The position numbers and the translations under genes were made by a program. DNA of 64,000 bases. It comes from Bacteroidaceae bacterium (GTDB taxonomy: Bacteria > Bacteroidota > Bacteroidia > Bacteroidales > Bacteroidaceae). Location: assembly GCA_017469925.1 (NCBI GenBank), contig JAFUFK010000017.1, positions 1 to 64,000 on the forward strand, written 5' to 3'. Numbering within the stretch: position 1 is the first letter of the stretch; each line of letters begins with the position of its first letter. Positions 62,997 to 64,000 of this stretch are shown one piece after another. The notes below the pieces were generated by a model. The model was not told where the DNA came from and did not search any database. It was given only the letters and a program-made list of their open reading frames with translations.

Positions 62997-64000
62997 GAGG
63001 GGGAAGGCCTTCGGCGGTCAGGGTGAGGGTGATGGGCCCAGGGCCTGTGCGACGGACGTAGGCAACGAGGCGACCTCGATAGGCGGGCTGGTGGTTGTCG
63101 CGATAGTCGCTCATGTCAGCGTTATTGCAGCCTTCGAGACCGAGCAGTTGGGCAGGGCCAGTGAGGTTGCAGGCGATATCGGGTTGAGCCGAATGGACGC
63201 GGTGCCCCTCTTGGTCAACCACCTCAATCAGCAGTTGGTGGAGTTCGGAGCAATCGTCGGGGAGCAGTTCGCTGACGCGCAGGGCCGCGGGGTGTCCCTG
63301 AGTATGAATCTCGTAGTGGGAGACGACGCGCCCCTCCCCGTCACACCCTTCGGCACGGAGGGTTCCGGCCTCGAAGGGGATGTCCCAGTAGATAATGGCC
63401 GTGGTGTCGTTCTGTGGCTTCATTTCGCCCACCTCCTTGCCATTGAGCAGGAGACGGGCCTGCGGGGCATTGGTGTAGCAGACGACACGGACGTTTGTGC
63501 CCTCGTTCCAGTTCCAGTCGTCCTGAGCCTCGGGAGAGACGAAGTTGCCCCGCCGGCGTCCGTTGCGGTTGCCTTGGCGCATGGGCATCAAGGGATAGGT
63601 ACCGATGTAGCAGACGGGTTCCTCGCTCCAAAGGGCGGCACGGAACCATCCGCGCGGCTTGCGGAACGAGGCGAAGTCGAGCAGGCCCGTGTTGAGCCCG
63701 CGCGAGGGCCATCGGCCCGACTCGCCCAGGTAGTCGGTGCCCGTCCAGACGAACTGGCCGAAGATGTGCTGGCGGTCGCGTACGGCCTTCCAGGCGTCGT
63801 AGCCCACGCCAGTCTCACTGCCGTAGATGATGCGCTGGGGATAGAGCCGATGGTCGGTATCGTAGCGATTCTCGGTGTAGTTATAGCCGACGACGTCGAT
63901 GGCTTCGGGGTACTCGGTTTGGTTCGACATGACCACGCCGGCCAGTGCTCCGGTGACGGGTCGCGAAGTGTCGATGTTGCGAATGACGGCCGCAATGCGC
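62980..64000 (-). CDS. Glycoside hydrolase family 2 protein, C-terminal part (cut by window end)
   Basis: The frame is open to 64000, so the 5' part is missing; about 339 residues are seen. The visible part starts inside the GH2 TIM barrel (IRNIDTSRPVTGALAGVVMS), continues with AIDVVGYNYTENRY, and IIYGSETG carries the candidate nucleophile Glu. HIFGQFVWTGTDYLGESGRW follows, then a DUF4982-like beta domain (NAPQARLLLNGKEVGEMKPQ). The likely activity is beta-galactosidase-like. The internal GTG at 63936 is not a real start. The last six residues are encoded by a tandem repeat array. Confidence 0.9.
   Translation of the reverse strand, partial: RIAAVIRNIDTSRPVTGALAGVVMSNQTEYPEAIDVVGYNYTENRYDTDHRLYPQRIIYGSETGVGYDAWKAVRDRQHIFGQFVWTGTDYLGESGRWPSRGLNTGLLDFASFRKPRGWFRAALWSEEPVCYIGTYPLMPMRQGNRNGRRRGNFVSPEAQDDWNWNEGTNVRVVCYTNAPQARLLLNGKEVGEMKPQNDTTAIIYWDIPFEAGTLRAEGCDGEGRVVSHYEIHTQGHPAALRVSELLPDDCSELHQLLIEVVDQEGHRVHSAQPDIACNLTGPAQLLGLEGCNNADMSDYRDNHQPAYRGRLVAYVRRTGPGPITLTLTAEGLPPLTSHL

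Noticed and set aside
63934-63936. GTG start giving a complete short protein at the right end
   Set aside because: The frame is open to the window edge and the upstream codons read as GH2 barrel sequence, so the gene is truncated by the window rather than starting here.
1-64000. rRNA, tRNA, known riboswitches
   Set aside because: No sequence matching conserved rRNA or tRNA features, or a common riboswitch core, was seen on reading; no covariance search could be run.

Overview
This 64 kb window is chromosomal DNA of a Bacteroidota bacterium, most likely order Bacteroidales and close to Prevotellaceae. The evidence is: tandem SusC/SusD outer-membrane pairs; the fused LpxC-FabZ protein; lipoproteins whose lipid-attachment cysteine is followed by acidic residues; C-terminal tails resembling type IX secretion sorting signals; family-specific proteins (DUF4924, DUF5715, HU-HIG); and the Bacteroidota promoter type (TTTG, about 20 bases, TAnnTTTG). 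No rRNA, tRNA, CRISPR array or transposase was recognised.

Layout. 1-9216 (+ strand): a LysE-family exporter, a DUF4924 protein, release factor 3, a TsaC/Sua5-type enzyme, a ClC chloride transporter with CBS domains, fmt, a sigma-70-family factor, rpe and a short ComEC core, closed by a 20-bp-stem terminator. 9232-27654 (- strand): an 18.4 kb, seven-gene polysaccharide-utilisation-type operon in the order fasciclin lipoprotein, SusC, SusD, fasciclin, fasciclin, SusC, SusD. 28087-32004 (-): a separate GH128-like plus GH43-like pair. 32104-43107 (-): a housekeeping run containing purM, a RelE/ParE toxin-antitoxin pair, prfA, pyrF, lpxD, lpxC-fabZ, lpxA, a pRiA4b ORF-3 family gene, miaA and a class A penicillin-binding protein. 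43286-48436 (-): a lineage-specific island with an HU-HIG protein, a CHC2/toprim primase-like protein, a DUF3987 ATPase-like protein and two unknowns. 48490-52999 (-): phoH, purC, menG/ubiE, aroE and manA. 53095-57642 (+): DUF5715, a small coiled-coil secreted protein, an unknown, a saccharopine-dehydrogenase-family enzyme and recA. 57798-64000 (-): a CotH protein, a SIMPL protein, a patatin-like phospholipase and the C-terminal part of a GH2 enzyme cut by the window end.

The most unusual signal is non-genic. First, a family of GC-rich palindromic elements (a C-run/G-run hairpin followed by a tail ending GGGTC) occurs at six places between 39.6 and 52.1 kb. Three copies lie inside pyrF, purM and the primase gene without breaking the frame. 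One inverted pair writes the C-terminus of PhoH and an N-terminal extension of PurC. Another forms the terminator of the HU-type gene. Second, three arrays of short repeats with exact 22- or 23-bp period lie close to promoters (1-88, 27887-28001, 43877-43942). Two of these share the 9-mer GGCGTTTCG. Third, simple 7-, 8- and 9-bp tandem arrays sit between consecutive genes and in two cases supply the last codons and stop of the upstream gene.

The two SusCD pairs with three fasciclin-domain lipoproteins probably form a surface glycan or glycoconjugate capture and import machine, with the adjacent GH128/GH43 enzymes as candidate degraders. No dedicated regulator is encoded next to them.
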